The notes under the pieces are model-generated. The model was not told the DNA's origin. It did no database searches and saw only the letters and a program-made list of their open reading frames with translations. From Rhinopithecus roxellana (lineage: Eukaryota; Chordata; Mammalia; Primates; Cercopithecidae), in NCBI RefSeq assembly GCF_007565055.1, contig NC_044566.1, positions 64,293,315-64,357,314 of the forward strand: a stretch of DNA of 64,000 bases, given 5' to 3'. The position numbers and the translations under genes were made by a program. Position 1 is the first letter of the stretch. Every line of letters starts with the position of its first letter. Below, one piece after another: positions 1-11,020 of the stretch.

Positions 1-5
1 AAAAC

Positions 6-513
6 ATGCATATGAGGTCTGGGCGCAGTGGCTCACGCCTGTAATCCCAGCACTTTGAGAGGCCTAGACAGGCGGATCACCTGAGGTCAGGAGTTTGAGA
101 CCAGCCTGGCCAACATGGTGAAACCCCCATCTCTACCAAAAATACAAAAATTAGCTGGGCATGGTGGTGGGCCCCTGTAGTCCCAGCTACTCCAGAGGCT
201 GAGGCAGGAGAATCGCTTGAACCCAAGAGGTGGAGGTTGCAATGAGCTGAGATCGGGACACTGTGCTCTAGCTTGGGTGACAGAGTGAGATCCCATCTTG
301 AAAAAAATAATAATTTTTAAAAATACAAAATTAGCCAGGTGTGGTGACAGGCACCTGTAATCCCAGCTACTCAGGAGGCTGAGGCAGGAGAATCACTTGA
401 ACCCAGGAGATGGAGGTTTCAGTGAGCTGAGATTGTGCCACTGCACTCCAACCTGGGCAACAGAGTGAGACTCTGTCTCGAGAAAAAAAATAAAGAAGAA
501 AAATGCATATGAG
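6..513 (+). mobile_element. Alu with an extra right arm, bounded by one target-site duplication
   Basis: A full Alu (about 17-318) is followed directly by a partial Alu that starts in the 'aaaatacaaaattagcc' zone and ends at about 500. The 11-bp word atgcatatgag occurs at 6-16 and again at 503-513. The single duplication therefore encloses both pieces, as if they had been inserted together or the second piece had grown from the A-rich tail of the first. Confidence 0.85.
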
Positions 514-528
514 CATAGAGACATAGCC

Positions 529-829
529 TTTTTTTTTTTTTCCTAGAGGTGGAATCTTGCTCTGTGACCCAGGCTGGAGTGTAGTGGTGTAATCTTGGCT
601 CACTGCAACCTCCGGCTCCTGGGTTCAAGCAATTCTCCTGCTTCAGCCTCACAAGTAGCTGGGACTACAGGTGTGCACCGTCATGCCTGGCTAATTTTTG
701 CTTTTTTAGTAGAGATGGGGGTTTCACCATGTTGACCAGGCTGGTCTCGAACTCCTGACCTCAGGTGATCTACCCACCTCAGCCTCCCAAAGTGCTGGGA
801 TTACAGTCGTGAGCCACCATGCCCGGCCT
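529..829 (-). mobile_element. Alu element, S-like
   Basis: A T-rich start, an inverted Alu body and a cccggcc end are all present. The flanking duplication gacatagMctttt is at 520-532 and 830-842, with one mismatch. Confidence 0.9.
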
Positions 830-842
830 GACATAGACTTTT

Positions 843-2700
843 GTAAACAATTTCACAGAACTCATGAGCAAAAAGTCCATTCTTGAGCCTTCACTGCCAG
901 ACCATGGATTCCAGATCAAGAATTTCTTGCATGATGACTCAGGTAAGGGGAAAATGGGACTCCAGTCTTATCCAGTTCTGCATGCATTAGTTTTGCATCT
1001 TGGACACCTCACCTAACAAATGTATTTTGGTCACCTCAACTGTCGAACAGGGATCAAAACACTTGTATTTCAAGGATTGTTGTGAAGCTGAAAATTAAAT
1101 GGAGAAGATACATCTGACAGAACATTATCTGCACAGAAATGAATGTAAAAGTCATGGCTGAATATAAAGCTGAAATGTGTCTATGAGTTGTAAGTAGGCA
1201 TTCACTTCGCTAATGGAGTCCAGACTGTATTTCTAACAGTCACTGTTAACCACAGAACATAACATCTATAGGTCAATCAAATGGCGACTGACATCACACC
1301 TGGAAGAACTGGGTCTAAGGGACCACCTCAGCAGCTCACTTCGGTTCTGCTGGGATGATTGCAAAGAGCAGAAATAGAAAGTGAGTAGGTGGCCCTTACC
1401 CCCTTTGGGGGACTCTTGGCTGTGATGGTGAAATGAAACAATATCATTGTTAAGAGCTTGACCAACAAGAAAGATAACCTGACTTTGTGAAAAACTGGAG
1501 AAAAGGGGCTAAGCTCATAGGGTTAGGATATCTCACAGGGGCTTTTGCACAATGGCAGCCAGACTTGGGGCCAACCACTGTGTCCTTCCCTTCATCCCAC
1601 GTAAAAACCCTCTCTCAGCTTCAATTAGTTGTATCACATTTTTGCTTTATTTTACATTTCTTCTCCTTCAGGAAGCCATAACTACTGTTTACCCCATATC
1701 CTCAGAGAGTATCATGCCATTGCATTCCATCTAATGACTTGCTGACATGTGCACTGAATATTTTGATATTCCTGGTGTCCCAAATTAAAATGTAGTGTTC
1801 TTGAAGGTGGAACCTATGTTCAAGTTTTAACACATAACCCCAAGCATTGTGTCCAGTGGCAGGGACTGACCATCTCCATACCCACTGGGGCCCATGGGAT
1901 CTGATCTCCAACTGTTATAATTTATAGTTATATAAGAAGCTACTCCAGTGCAACTAGCTGCTCCCACCTCAAAAAGCTTGAAGATCTGAGTCACACTGAA
2001 GTCATAAGAGACCAGCCCCAGAGTAAAGAGTTCCAACCACAACACAGCAATTTGTGTGTTTACATCACTAAAGACTGAAGAAGAAACTACATTGATAAAA
2101 CCAAGGTGGCATGAGGAAAGAACCTGGTCAACCTCTTAACTTTGGGGGGCCCATCAGACTATCCTCTGTGTCCACAAAATAGCCCAATACTTGGTTCGTT
2201 TCAAAGCAGTCTTCACTTCTCGCTTCTGCCTATTCTACTCTGCCGCTAAGCCTGCTTGTCATGGTGTGTTCATCATGTACTCTTCTCTTGAAGCCCTGCA
2301 GTATTTTTTTTTTTTTTTTACATCTCCCTGTTGACATTTTTCATTCTCTGTGATGTATTATCATCATGGGTCTGTCACCCCCTCTTCTGTCCCACCCCTT
2401 CCTCCCCAACAGGATTCTTCCCTCCAGAGGCCAATGCACAGCATGTTTTCCCAGAGGTCTGAAAACACAGAGAAAGATCGTCCACAGACACCTCCCCCTG
2501 CTTAAAGGTCTGAGTCCTGGGGGCTCACTGCCTCTCCATCTAAGTGTCAACCGTGCAAATTGCGGCTGTCACATCTGTCCCCTGCACACGTCCATCAGGA
2601 CGGTGCTGACTCTTACTGACTCTCACTGGCACCAGCAGTGAGACCATGATGTCCAGACTTGCAGACCCATTTCAAGCCAGCTTGTGGAGAACAGAATGAT
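843..2700. other. Intergenic stretch with one possible MIR, otherwise unclassified
   Basis: About 960-1110 resembles an inverted MIR: a decayed 'cctcaactgtc...cagggatcaaaa' followed by 'gattgttgtgaagctgaaaattaaatg'. The open frames elsewhere are short, overlap on both strands and look like chance. A T13 run lies near 2307. I see no exon, CpG island or RNA gene here. Confidence 0.4.
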
Positions 2701-2705
2701 GGGCG

Positions 2706-3442
2706 AGATCATTTGGATGTTGTCCCTTCTAAATCACATGTCGAATAGTAATCCCCAGTGATGGAAGTGGGGCCTGGTGGGAGGTGTTTGGGTCATGAGG
2801 GCAAATCCCCCATGGCTTGGTGCTGTTTTTCTTTGTTTTGTTTTGTTTTGTTTTGTTTTGTTTGAGACGGAGTCTCGCTCTGTGCCCAGGCTGGAGTGCA
2901 GTGGCCGGATCTCAGCTCACTGCAAGCTCCACCTCCCGGGTTCACGCCATTCTCCTGCCTCAGCCTCCCTAGTAGCTGGGACTACAGGCGCCCGCCACCT
3001 CGCCTGGCTAGATTTTTGTATTTTTTAGTAGAGACGGAGTTTCATCGTGTTAGCCAGGATGGTCTTGATCTCCTGACCTCGTGATCCGCCCGTCTCAGCC
3101 TCCCAAAGTGCTGGGGTTACAGGCTTGAGCCACCACGCCCGGCCGGTGCTGTTCTTATACTAGTGAGTGTGTTCTCTCGAGATCTGGCTGTTTAAAAGTG
3201 TGCGGCACCTTCCCGCTTCCTCTCGCTCTTGCTCCTGCTCTCACCATGTGAGATGCCTGCTCCCCCTTCACCTTCTGCCATGATTGTAAGCTTCCTGAGG
3301 CCTCCCTAGAAGCCGAGCAGATGCTGGCACCAGGCTCCCTGTACAGCTTGCAGAACCATCAGCCAATTAAACCTCTTTACTTTATAAGTTACCCAGTCTC
3401 AAGTATTTCTTTATAGAAACACAAGAACGGCCTAATGTGATG
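2706..3442 (+). mobile_element. MST-type MaLR LTR split by an Alu
   Basis: The left part has the MaLR LTR signature 'tggggcctggtgggaggtgtttgggtcatg'. After the Alu (2828-3144) the LTR resumes with 'gagatctggctgtttaaaagtgtg', 'ccatgtgagatgcctgctccc' and a terminal 'tataagttacccagtctcaagtatttctttatag'. The 5' edge is decayed. The LTR is a solo copy, since no MaLR internal sequence adjoins it. Confidence 0.8.
2828..3144 (-). mobile_element. Old World monkey-type AluY inserted in the MST LTR
   Basis: The inverted Alu carries 'gcagtggccggatctcagctcactgcaagctcc', the complement of the monkey-type gatcYggccactgc variant, and a (gtttt)n tail. The target duplication ggtgctgtt is at 2819-2827 and 3145-3153. 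Confidence 0.9.
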
Positions 3443-3988
3443 GGAGGATCTCATAGATTAGGTGAAGTGCAGAGAGAAGAAATGTAGAGTTTGGGTCTAA
3501 TCGAGCCTCCAGCACATTTATGTGAAGAAGGTAGGTCAATAGACTGTAACGCCAATGTAATCTAATGTGTTTTGGGAGGAAAGAAAGTCAATCAGAAATA
3601 AGTAGCTTGATAGTGATGGAGCACTGTCTACACTCTCTGCCTCTATCTCTATCACCTCACCTGCTCTTCACACCCCCTCGCCCCCACTTCATACTGAAAC
3701 TACCCTCCTCAAGGCCTTCGGTGGTCTCCTCATTACATTGAGAACATGAACAGCGTGCTTCCCACAGCTTTCCACAGCCACTTGGCGTGAGAATGACCAG
3801 GCATGCTTGCTGAAAATGAAGACTTCTGAGTCTTAATACCAGAAACATGAAAAACTCCATCAATCCAGGATACCGCCTCTAGAAAAATATCCTTTAAAAC
3901 TGAAGGCAGAGTAAAAGCATTTTGAGGCAAACAAAAACTGAAAGAACTTACTGTGAACAGGCAATCTCCTCAAGAAATGCTAAGGGGA
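3443..3988. other. Unclassified intergenic sequence
   Basis: No repeat family or gene is recognisable. The short open frames on the minus strand have no features of a real protein. Confidence 0.3.
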
Positions 3989-4319
3989 GGCTGGGTGCAG
4001 TGGCTCACCCCTGTAACCCCAGCACTTTTGGAGGCCAAGGCAGGTGAATCACTTGGGGTCAGGGGTTTGAGACCAGCCTGGCCAACATGGTGAAACCCCA
4101 TCTCTACTAAAAATACAAAAATTAGCTGGGCATGGTGGCGGGTGCCTGTAATCCCAGCTACTTGGGAGGCTGAGGCAGGAGAATCGCTGGAACCCAGGAG
4201 GCGGAGGTTGCAATGAGCCAAGATCAGGCCACTGCACTCCAGCCTGGGTCAGAGAGCAAGACTCAGTCTCAAAAAATAGATATTAAATAAATGCATATGT
4301 CAAAAAAAAAAATAGAAAG
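3989..4319 (+). mobile_element. Alu element, S-like, long A-rich tail
   Basis: The body begins ggctgggtgcagtggctc. The tail runs through 'aaataaatgcatatgtcaaaaaaaaaa'. The target duplication gctaagggga is at 3979-3988 and 4320-4329. Confidence 0.9.
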
Positions 4320-4638
4320 GCTAAGGGGACTTCTTCAGGCTAAGGGGAAATACCACCAGATACAGAGTCAATCTCCAGGGAGAATGAACATCACAGGACA
4401 TGGGAAAGTGTGGTTAAGTAAAAAAAAAACCATATGTTTTCTTTTTTCTCTTAATTTCACTAAAAGGCAAATGACAATTTAGTACAAAAAGTCAAACAAT
4501 ATGTTGTGGGTTTCTAAAATATACAGATGTAATATATATGACAGCAACAGCACCAATGATCAGGTGAGAAGTAAATGAAACTGTATGTGGTATTTCATAT
4601 AAGGTAGGACAAATTAACTGTAAGAAGTCAAAGATGCA

Positions 4639-4938
4639 GGCCGGGCGTGGTGGCTCACGCCTGTAATCCCAGCACTTTGGAAGGCTGAGTCAGGCGGATC
4701 ACCTGAGGCCAGGAGTTGGAGACCAGCCTGGCCAACATGGCGAAACCCCGTGTCTACTAAAAATAGAAAAAATTAGCTGGATGTGGTGACAGGCGCCCAT
4801 AATTCCAACTACTTGGGAAGCTGAGGCAGGAGAATTGCTTGAACCCAGGAGGTGGAGGTTGCAGTGAGCTGAGATTGCACCATGCACTCCAGTCTGCGAG
4901 ACAGTACAAGACTCCATCTCAAAAAAAAAGAAAAACAA
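4639..4938 (+). mobile_element. Alu element, S-like
   Basis: The body starts ggccgggcgtggtggctc and ends in an A-rich tail. The flanks aagtcaaagatg and aagttaaagatg form the target duplication, with one mismatch. Confidence 0.9.
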
Positions 4939-4965
4939 AAGTTAAAGATGTAGATTTGGTTCCCG

Positions 4966-5157
4966 AGTGGTGGTTCTCGAAGGGTGTTCCCCTGACCACC
5001 AGCAGCAGCAGCATCGAGGACTTGTTGGAAATGCACATTTAAGGGCCCCACCTCAGACCTCCTGAATCCGAAGCTCTGGGGGTGAGGCCCGACAGTCTGT
5101 GTTTTAATAAACCCTCCAGATGATTCTGATGCACATAAAGCGTGAGAGCCACTTCCC
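4966..5157 (+). mobile_element. MER5-type hAT-Charlie DNA transposon (MITE)
   Basis: The core 'gtggttctcgaagggtgttcccctgacc', then 'aacttgttggaaatgcacattt'-like text, 'ggccccacctcagacctcctgaatc' and 'tgattctgatgcacataaagcgtgagagccac' follow the MER5A layout. The outer words gtggttctc and gagagccac are imperfect terminal inverted repeats. It is non-coding and fossil. Confidence 0.8.
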
Positions 5158-5735
5158 CAGAGCAAGCTGTTAAAATATGATGGAAAAATATACAACAAAA
5201 AAGCCAACAGAATGAATAGTTACATTGGAATAGTAGAAAATTGTCAATGGACTCCAAAGAAATAAAGAAAGGAGGAACAGAGAGGGAAAAAAGAGAGAGG
5301 GAAAAGAAATAGAAGGCAAATCGCAAAATTGCAAAATTAAATCCAATCATATCAATAATTTCACTGAATGCAAGTGGACTAAAAGCTTTAACTAAAGGCA
5401 AAAATTAGAGAGACTGGGGGAAAAAAAGAAGCCAGACCAAAGTATATTCTATTTACAGAAGATTTAGTTTAAGAAAAAAGATGTAAACAGATTGAAAGTA
5501 AAAGGATGGAGAAAGATATTTCATGCAAATACTAATTATATAAAAGCTGGAGTGACTATCTTACTCTGAGATCAAATAGACATCAAGATAAGGAGTCTAT
5601 CAGAGATAAAGAAATATATTTTATACTGATCAAAAGGCCAATGCATCACAAATACATAACAATTATATGTGTGTGTACCTAATAATAAAGCTTGAAAATG
5701 AATGAAGCAAAAACTAACAGAACTAAAGAGAAAAA
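5158..5735. other. A-rich stretch, possibly L1-derived
   Basis: The sequence is strongly A-rich ('aatttcactgaatgcaagtggactaaa', 'aaaggatggagaaagatatttcatgcaaat'). This matches the style of the L1 ORF2 sense strand. The same L1-like text resumes after the next Alu ('catttacagaacac...ccatccaacaactg', 6160-6420). A sense-strand L1 fragment from about 5160 to 6420 with the Alu inserted in it is the likely reading. Confidence 0.6.
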
Positions 5736-6016
5736 CAGGCGAGGTGCGGTGCCTAATGCCTGTAATCCCAACACTTTGGGAGGCTGAGGCAGGTGGATCA
5801 ACCAATCTGGCAACATGACGAAATCCTGTTTCTATCAAAAATTTAAAAAAAAAAAATTGCCGGGCATGGTAGTGCACACCTGTAATCCTATTTACTCAGG
5901 AGGCTGAGGCACAAGAATCTTTGAACCTGGGAGGTGGAGGTTGCAATGAGCTGAGATCGAGCCACTGCACTCCAGCCTGGGCAACAGAGTGAAACTCCGT
6001 CCAAAAAAAAAAAAAA
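5736..6016 (+). mobile_element. Alu element inserted in L1-like sequence
   Basis: The body is degraded and has lost part of its middle ('ggtggatcaaccaatctggcaacatgacg'). A perfect 17-bp target duplication, agaactaaagagaaaaa, is at 5719-5735 and 6017-6033. Confidence 0.9.
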
Positions 6017-6660
6017 AGAACTAAAGAGAAAAATAGACGTAGCCATATCTAGTAAGTTATAGGCAGACCCCCTCTGATTAATTGACAGAGCAACTAGAAA
6101 AAAAACAATCAATGAGGAAGTAGAAAATCTGAATGGTGCCATTCACCAACTGAACCTAGTTGACATTTACAGAACACAACATCCATCCAACAACTGTGAA
6201 ATACACATTATTTTCAAGAGCTCCTGAACTGTTCACCAAGGTCGACTGTATGTTGGGCCTTAAAACATACCTCAATACACTTTGAAAGAGTAAAGTCTTA
6301 CAGAGTATCTTCTCTGACCAAAATGGGATTAAATCAGTAGGTTAGAAATCAATAAGATTTGTCAAAAAGCCCTAAATATATGTAAATTAAGTAAACACTT
6401 AAATCACGAGTCAAAGAACACATTGTCAGATAAGCAAACGATTTAATCGATTTTTAACTTTTTAAAATTTAAAACATTAAATATTTTTAGTTAACATTAA
6501 TTAATATTTTTAATTTAAATATTTTTAATATTTTTAACCTAATAGTAGTAATAATACAAGAGCAAAGTTGTCGGGATGCAACTATAACAATACTTAGGGT
6601 TCAAATTGTATCACTGTAAGTGTGCACACAAGAAAGGAAGACGCTTGAAAAATGACACAC

Positions 6661-6957
6661 GGCCGGGCGCGGTGGCTCAAGCCTGTAATCCCAGCACTTT
6701 GGGAGGCCGAGGCGGGCGGATCACGAGGTCAGGAGATCGAGACCATCCTGGCTAACACAGTGAAACCCCATCTCTACTAAAAAAATACAAAAAATTTGCC
6801 GGGCGAGGTGGCGGCGCCTGTGGTCCCGGCTACTCGGGAGGCTGAGGCAGGAGAATGGCGGGAACCCGGGGGCGGAGCTTGCAGGGAGCCAAGATGGCGC
6901 CGCTCACACCAGCCCGGGCGGCAGAGCGAGACTCCGTCTCAAAAAAAAAAAAAGAAA
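6661..6957 (+). mobile_element. AluY-like element
   Basis: It starts ggccgggcgcggtggctcaagcctg. The 'ctcaagcc' variant and 'gggcgaggtggcgg' match the other young Alus of this window. The target duplication gaaaaaYgacacac is at 6647-6660 and 6958-6971, with one C/T difference in this CpG-like site. Confidence 0.9.
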
Positions 6958-7281
6958 GAAAAACGACACACACCACAGCCCCTCCACGCACGCGCCCACA
7001 CCAGCACGGCTGCCTGGATCCGTCTTAGGAACTGGAAATAGGCAACAGAGTTCTCTGCTTCAAGAGAGCTCCTTCAGCAGCTTTCAGAACACCCGGAAAC
7101 GTTACGAGACAAGCCTTTCAACTGAAACAGCGCAAAGGAGCAGCACCTTGAGCCCTTCTGTCATCGCTTCTTAGGTGGGTGGGTTGCAGCGTGAGTGAGA
7201 TCCGGTCGTAATGGAGCGCAGGTTAACAGTCCCTGACGAGAGCAAAGCCACAAAGGCAGAGGGACGGATGTGAAGGACGGA

Positions 7282-7577
7282 GGCCGGGAGGGGTGGCCCA
7301 CGCCTGGAATCCCAGCACTGTGGGAGGGCAGGGAAGGAGGAGCACTGGAGGCCAGGAGTTTGAGACTAGGCTGGGCAACATAGCAAGACCCTGCCTCTAG
7401 GAAAAAAAATTTAAAATTAGCGTGGCGTGGTGGTACGTGCCTGTAGCTCCCGCTACTCAGGAGGCTGAGGTGGGAGGATCACCTGAGCCCGGAGGTCGAG
7501 GCTGCAGGGAGCCGAGATCACAGCACCGCCCTCCAGCCTGGATGACAGAGCAAGACCCTGTCTTAAAAAAAAAAAAT
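7282..7577 (+). mobile_element. Old Alu, AluJ-like
   Basis: The copy is divergent, with J-type wording such as 'gaggccaggagtttgagactaggctgggcaacatagcaagaccctg' and 'gaggatcacctgagcccggaggtcgaggctgcaggg'. It has an A12 tail. Confidence 0.9.
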
Positions 7578-7669
7578 GTTCCGAGTAGAGACGAAAACCT
7601 TGGAAATAAACAACACAATTAGTAAACAAAAATATTACGAATGACCTTGATTCTAACACTACTACTAAC

Positions 7670-9480
7670 TAACGTGAAATGATAAATCTAAAAAAAGTGT
7701 CTGTTCCTGAGGACCCGAATACAGTGGTTAACAGGGAGGATGTCAGAATGTTGCCAGAAAGACAAGCGCAATGCTGTGGTGTCCCCACTGCACGGAACCC
7801 TTGGAAGGAAACTGAAGGGGGGACTGCAATGAAAACGCAGCGTGGCTGTTGTCTCCTGCACAAAGCTAGGGTGCCCTGGTGTCGCTGTCTCTCCCTTGAT
7901 TCTCTCCTCTGATGGGACACCTCCTGGGGGATGGTGCAACCATTTCTGGACTCTGCTTAGGAAGAATGTGGTAACCGGAAAGCAAGCTCTGCGCTCCTGG
8001 AAGTCCTGGAAAAGGCTGCCCTACGGAACTAACAGCTATTGCTGATTCTGGCTGCACAGTCCCCGGACTGCCCCACAGTCAAGGCCTCATCTTCTCTGTC
8101 ACTTCTCTCTCACTTACCTGAAGTGAAGGTGATGGTTGGTCGCGGGACACAAGGAGCCACAGTCAGGAGATGGGCAACGCATCCTCCCAAGAAGCAAACG
8201 GGTGAACACAGGCTTGCAAGGGATGCAGAAGTGGAGAAGGCAGCTCCATGGGGCCTCAGGCAGGACCTTAGGTGCCTGACATCATGGCCAGATCCACTGA
8301 TCCAGCCTATCGACCACTTCCGCCTGAGGACTCCACCTCTGTCCTACTGGAAAGAACACACTAGAACTGCCATGCGTGATTTGTGATTGTCAGTGTGCAT
8401 GATGCTACAGGGAACTGCCTAAGAAACCACAGGTTTCCATCCCACTGCTCCTTACTTGGGTTATATTCAGATGTTGCTAGGGTGGACCTGACCAGGGTTT
8501 GCGGCCCCTGCCTGGGTGTTCATCTTGAGTGGAAACAGGCGAGCGGCACCCTTTGCCAGGCAGCTCAGAACCAGGGGCCATGTGCTGGGTGTGCCCATCT
8601 GACCCAGCCATGTTATCCTGCACTGGTCAGCCAATATGTATTCCCTGCTGACTCTGCAGAGCTCCCTGTGTGCTCTTGCCACACAGGCTTGCAGGACTGG
8701 CAGGTTGCTCGGGAATGACTGACAGCTCTCTGGGTGAAATCACAGCATATCACTCTGCATCATGACACATCATCTCTGTGTCACCAGGCCTACATCATCC
8801 TGAAGAAAACAGGGCCAACTCGCAAGGCCAGGGATGTGGATGACACCTCCTCGCTCTAACTTAAGCCAGTGCTAGGTGGTAAAATCAGAACATTATCCTA
8901 AAGGAAATGATTTTCCTGTCAAACATTTCAATGACCTTTGTATGCCCCCGTGAAGAAAAGGTTGATGTTATTATCCAGGTCTTGATGGGGATATGGGCAA
9001 AGTACCAACAAAATCTTTCCCCTTCTGCCTGATAATTTGCCTTGCAGTTAACTTCTGGACTCTGTTCTCCTGGAAACAGACAAAGATGGAATGTGAAATT
9101 ATGTCACCAAGCAACATCCCAGTGGTAGAAACAGCCTGATTGATAACCTACCCCTGGACTGAACACCGCTGGGAAGCCATTTCCATGGGCACACCAGGCA
9201 CGCCCCACGTGGGGATGCTGGAAGCTGCATCAATGACTCTTGTGGGGAGCAGGGCTTCTGGGTAGCCCCCATACCTGCCAATGATGTCGTCTCTTTGTAC
9301 CTGAGCCACTCACCTCACGTGGAGTCCAGGCCCTGATGGGGCTGGCAGACCTGCAGACACCCCAGGAGAAAGGCATGGTGCTGGCCTGTCTGCTGCCCTG
9401 CACTCTGCTGCGAGGCCGAGACTGCCAGTGGGAACCTGAGGGCTGATTTGGCTCTGACGACACACTGGTGAGTACTGTAG
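7670..9480. other. Unclassified 1.8-kb block with moderate open frames on both strands
   Basis: It is less AT-rich than its surroundings and holds several overlapping open frames of 60-115 codons on the + strand (8039-8386, 8383-8718) and others on the minus strand. None has a recognisable domain, signal peptide or splice-linked continuation. I could not match it to Alu, L1, MIR or a familiar LTR. A decayed retroviral-type internal region is possible but not shown. Confidence 0.25.
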
Positions 9481-10039
9481 GGGAAAACGTCTTATATCAC
9501 AGCGTTTAATTATCCAGCTTACATTTGAAGGAACTCACAAGTAACAGCTCTTGGCGGTTTCTAAGTAGTCCACCCATTTAAAAACTAAAAAGTCATTGTC
9601 CAGAAAACAAAGACCAAACACAACTAACAAAGATCTCAAGTAGTTTCCCCAGGTAGCTGGGCCCCAGTGGGCAGACAGTGAAAAGTTCAACTCAGAAATA
9701 CCTCCATGGGATCGTGCTGAAGATCCAGCGGGTGCTATGAGTTCCCAAGAATCTTAAGAGGCATAGAATTGGCCTCTTCACTTGAAGATCAACTTTCAAT
9801 CTGAGTGAAGAGGCAAAGGTGTAACATGCATCCTGGACGCTCACCCCAACAGCTCCGAGGCTGGAGGCAGGCACTCCTGCCAGCCCCCACGTTTAGCATC
9901 CACCACACTCCGCCGCAGTCACATGGGGACTTAGGCACCTGTCCCTGCCTGCTCGCCCACCGGGGCGAGTTCCTCACCTTGTGTGTCTGGAACAGCCACG
10001 GCCAATAAATAGTTGTTAAATGAAGAAATAAATGAACCA

Positions 10040-10170
10040 TCCTGAACCTGTGGCTTCTTGTTCAGTAAAATGAAAACAATACCTACCTCATCTACTGAGA
10101 ATTGTTTTCAAGAGAAATCATGTAAAAACTCTTCATAAACTGTAGGGCACTGAGCAATTAACAGTAAGCC
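10040..10170 (-). repeat. MIR-like ancient SINE fragment
   Basis: The run 'gtaaaatgaaaacaatacctacctcat', then 'aattgttttcaagagaaatcatgtaaa' and 'gtagggcactgagcaatta' follows the order of an inverted MIR core. It is divergent. Confidence 0.45.
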
Positions 10171-10717
10171 AACTTTAATAACACCTCCTCCTTTCATTAG
10201 TGAGTAACATGGGAAATGTACCTCCTGAGACTAGGCCTGGAGACTAACCACCCACATCCTTCTGCAGTGGGGCTGGGTGAGGGCCAGTCCGTCACAGCTG
10301 CAGTGGAGAACTGGGCTCAGTACAAATGATTCTTTGCCTTAGTGTAATTTTTGCTTACAGAATGGAGTTTTGTGGGTTCACTTTTCAACTCCATCTTCTT
10401 AATTCCATCTGCAATAGCTCTGTAGGGCTTAACCCCGTTCACTCAGCACAAGTTTAGGAAATATCTCACTGCCACTCCTTACACCATATTAAATTACACA
10501 CACTTAGGTGTTAGCAATTATAGGGTATTACTTTTTAATGACATGCAAAAACATTTGCAGCAATCTCATACCCATAGAGTTGTAACTTTGCAATGATGAT
10601 TTCTTAGTATGGGAAAAATCTTCTTCAGAGTCATTAATTGAATTACAAAAGTGATTGTTAATTCAATTTAACAAACATTCACTGAAACCCTGCATCATAC
10701 AAGATATTTTACTGGAG

Positions 10718-11020
10718 GCTGGATGCTGGTGCTAGTGTTCAGTGCCAGCGCAGGGTGGCAGTACTAATGTTGGGCCCTAGGTGCTGGTGCCAATACTGGG
10801 TGCTGAATGCTGGGTGCTGGTGCTAATGCTGGGTGCTGGGTAATGGCGCTGATGCTGGATGGTAGGTGCTGGTGTTAGTACTGAGTGCTAAGTGCTGATG
10901 CTAGTTTGGGTGCTGATGCTAAGTGCTAGTGCTGGTACTGATGCTAGGTGCTGGTACTGGTGCTAGTGTTGGTGCTGCTGCTGGTGCTGACGCTAGTGTC
11001 ACTGTTGGTGCTGATCCTGG
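10718..11020 (+). repeat. Degenerate GGTGCT/TGCTGG tandem repeat
   Basis: About 300 bp is built from imperfect 6-bp words (ggtgct, gatgct, aatgct, tagtgct, gggtgctg) with strong strand asymmetry, very low in A/C on this strand. In one frame (10923-11123) it reads as an Ala/Gly/Val-rich chain, a by-product of the repeat and not a gene. The array begins near an ancient 'aacaaacattcactga' repeat remnant. Confidence 0.85.

Noticed and set aside
4809..5207. Long minus-strand frames made of Alu text
   Set aside because: Peptides such as WPDLSSLQPPPPGFKRFSCL are the well-known antisense Alu translation and recur across the window. They are not genes.
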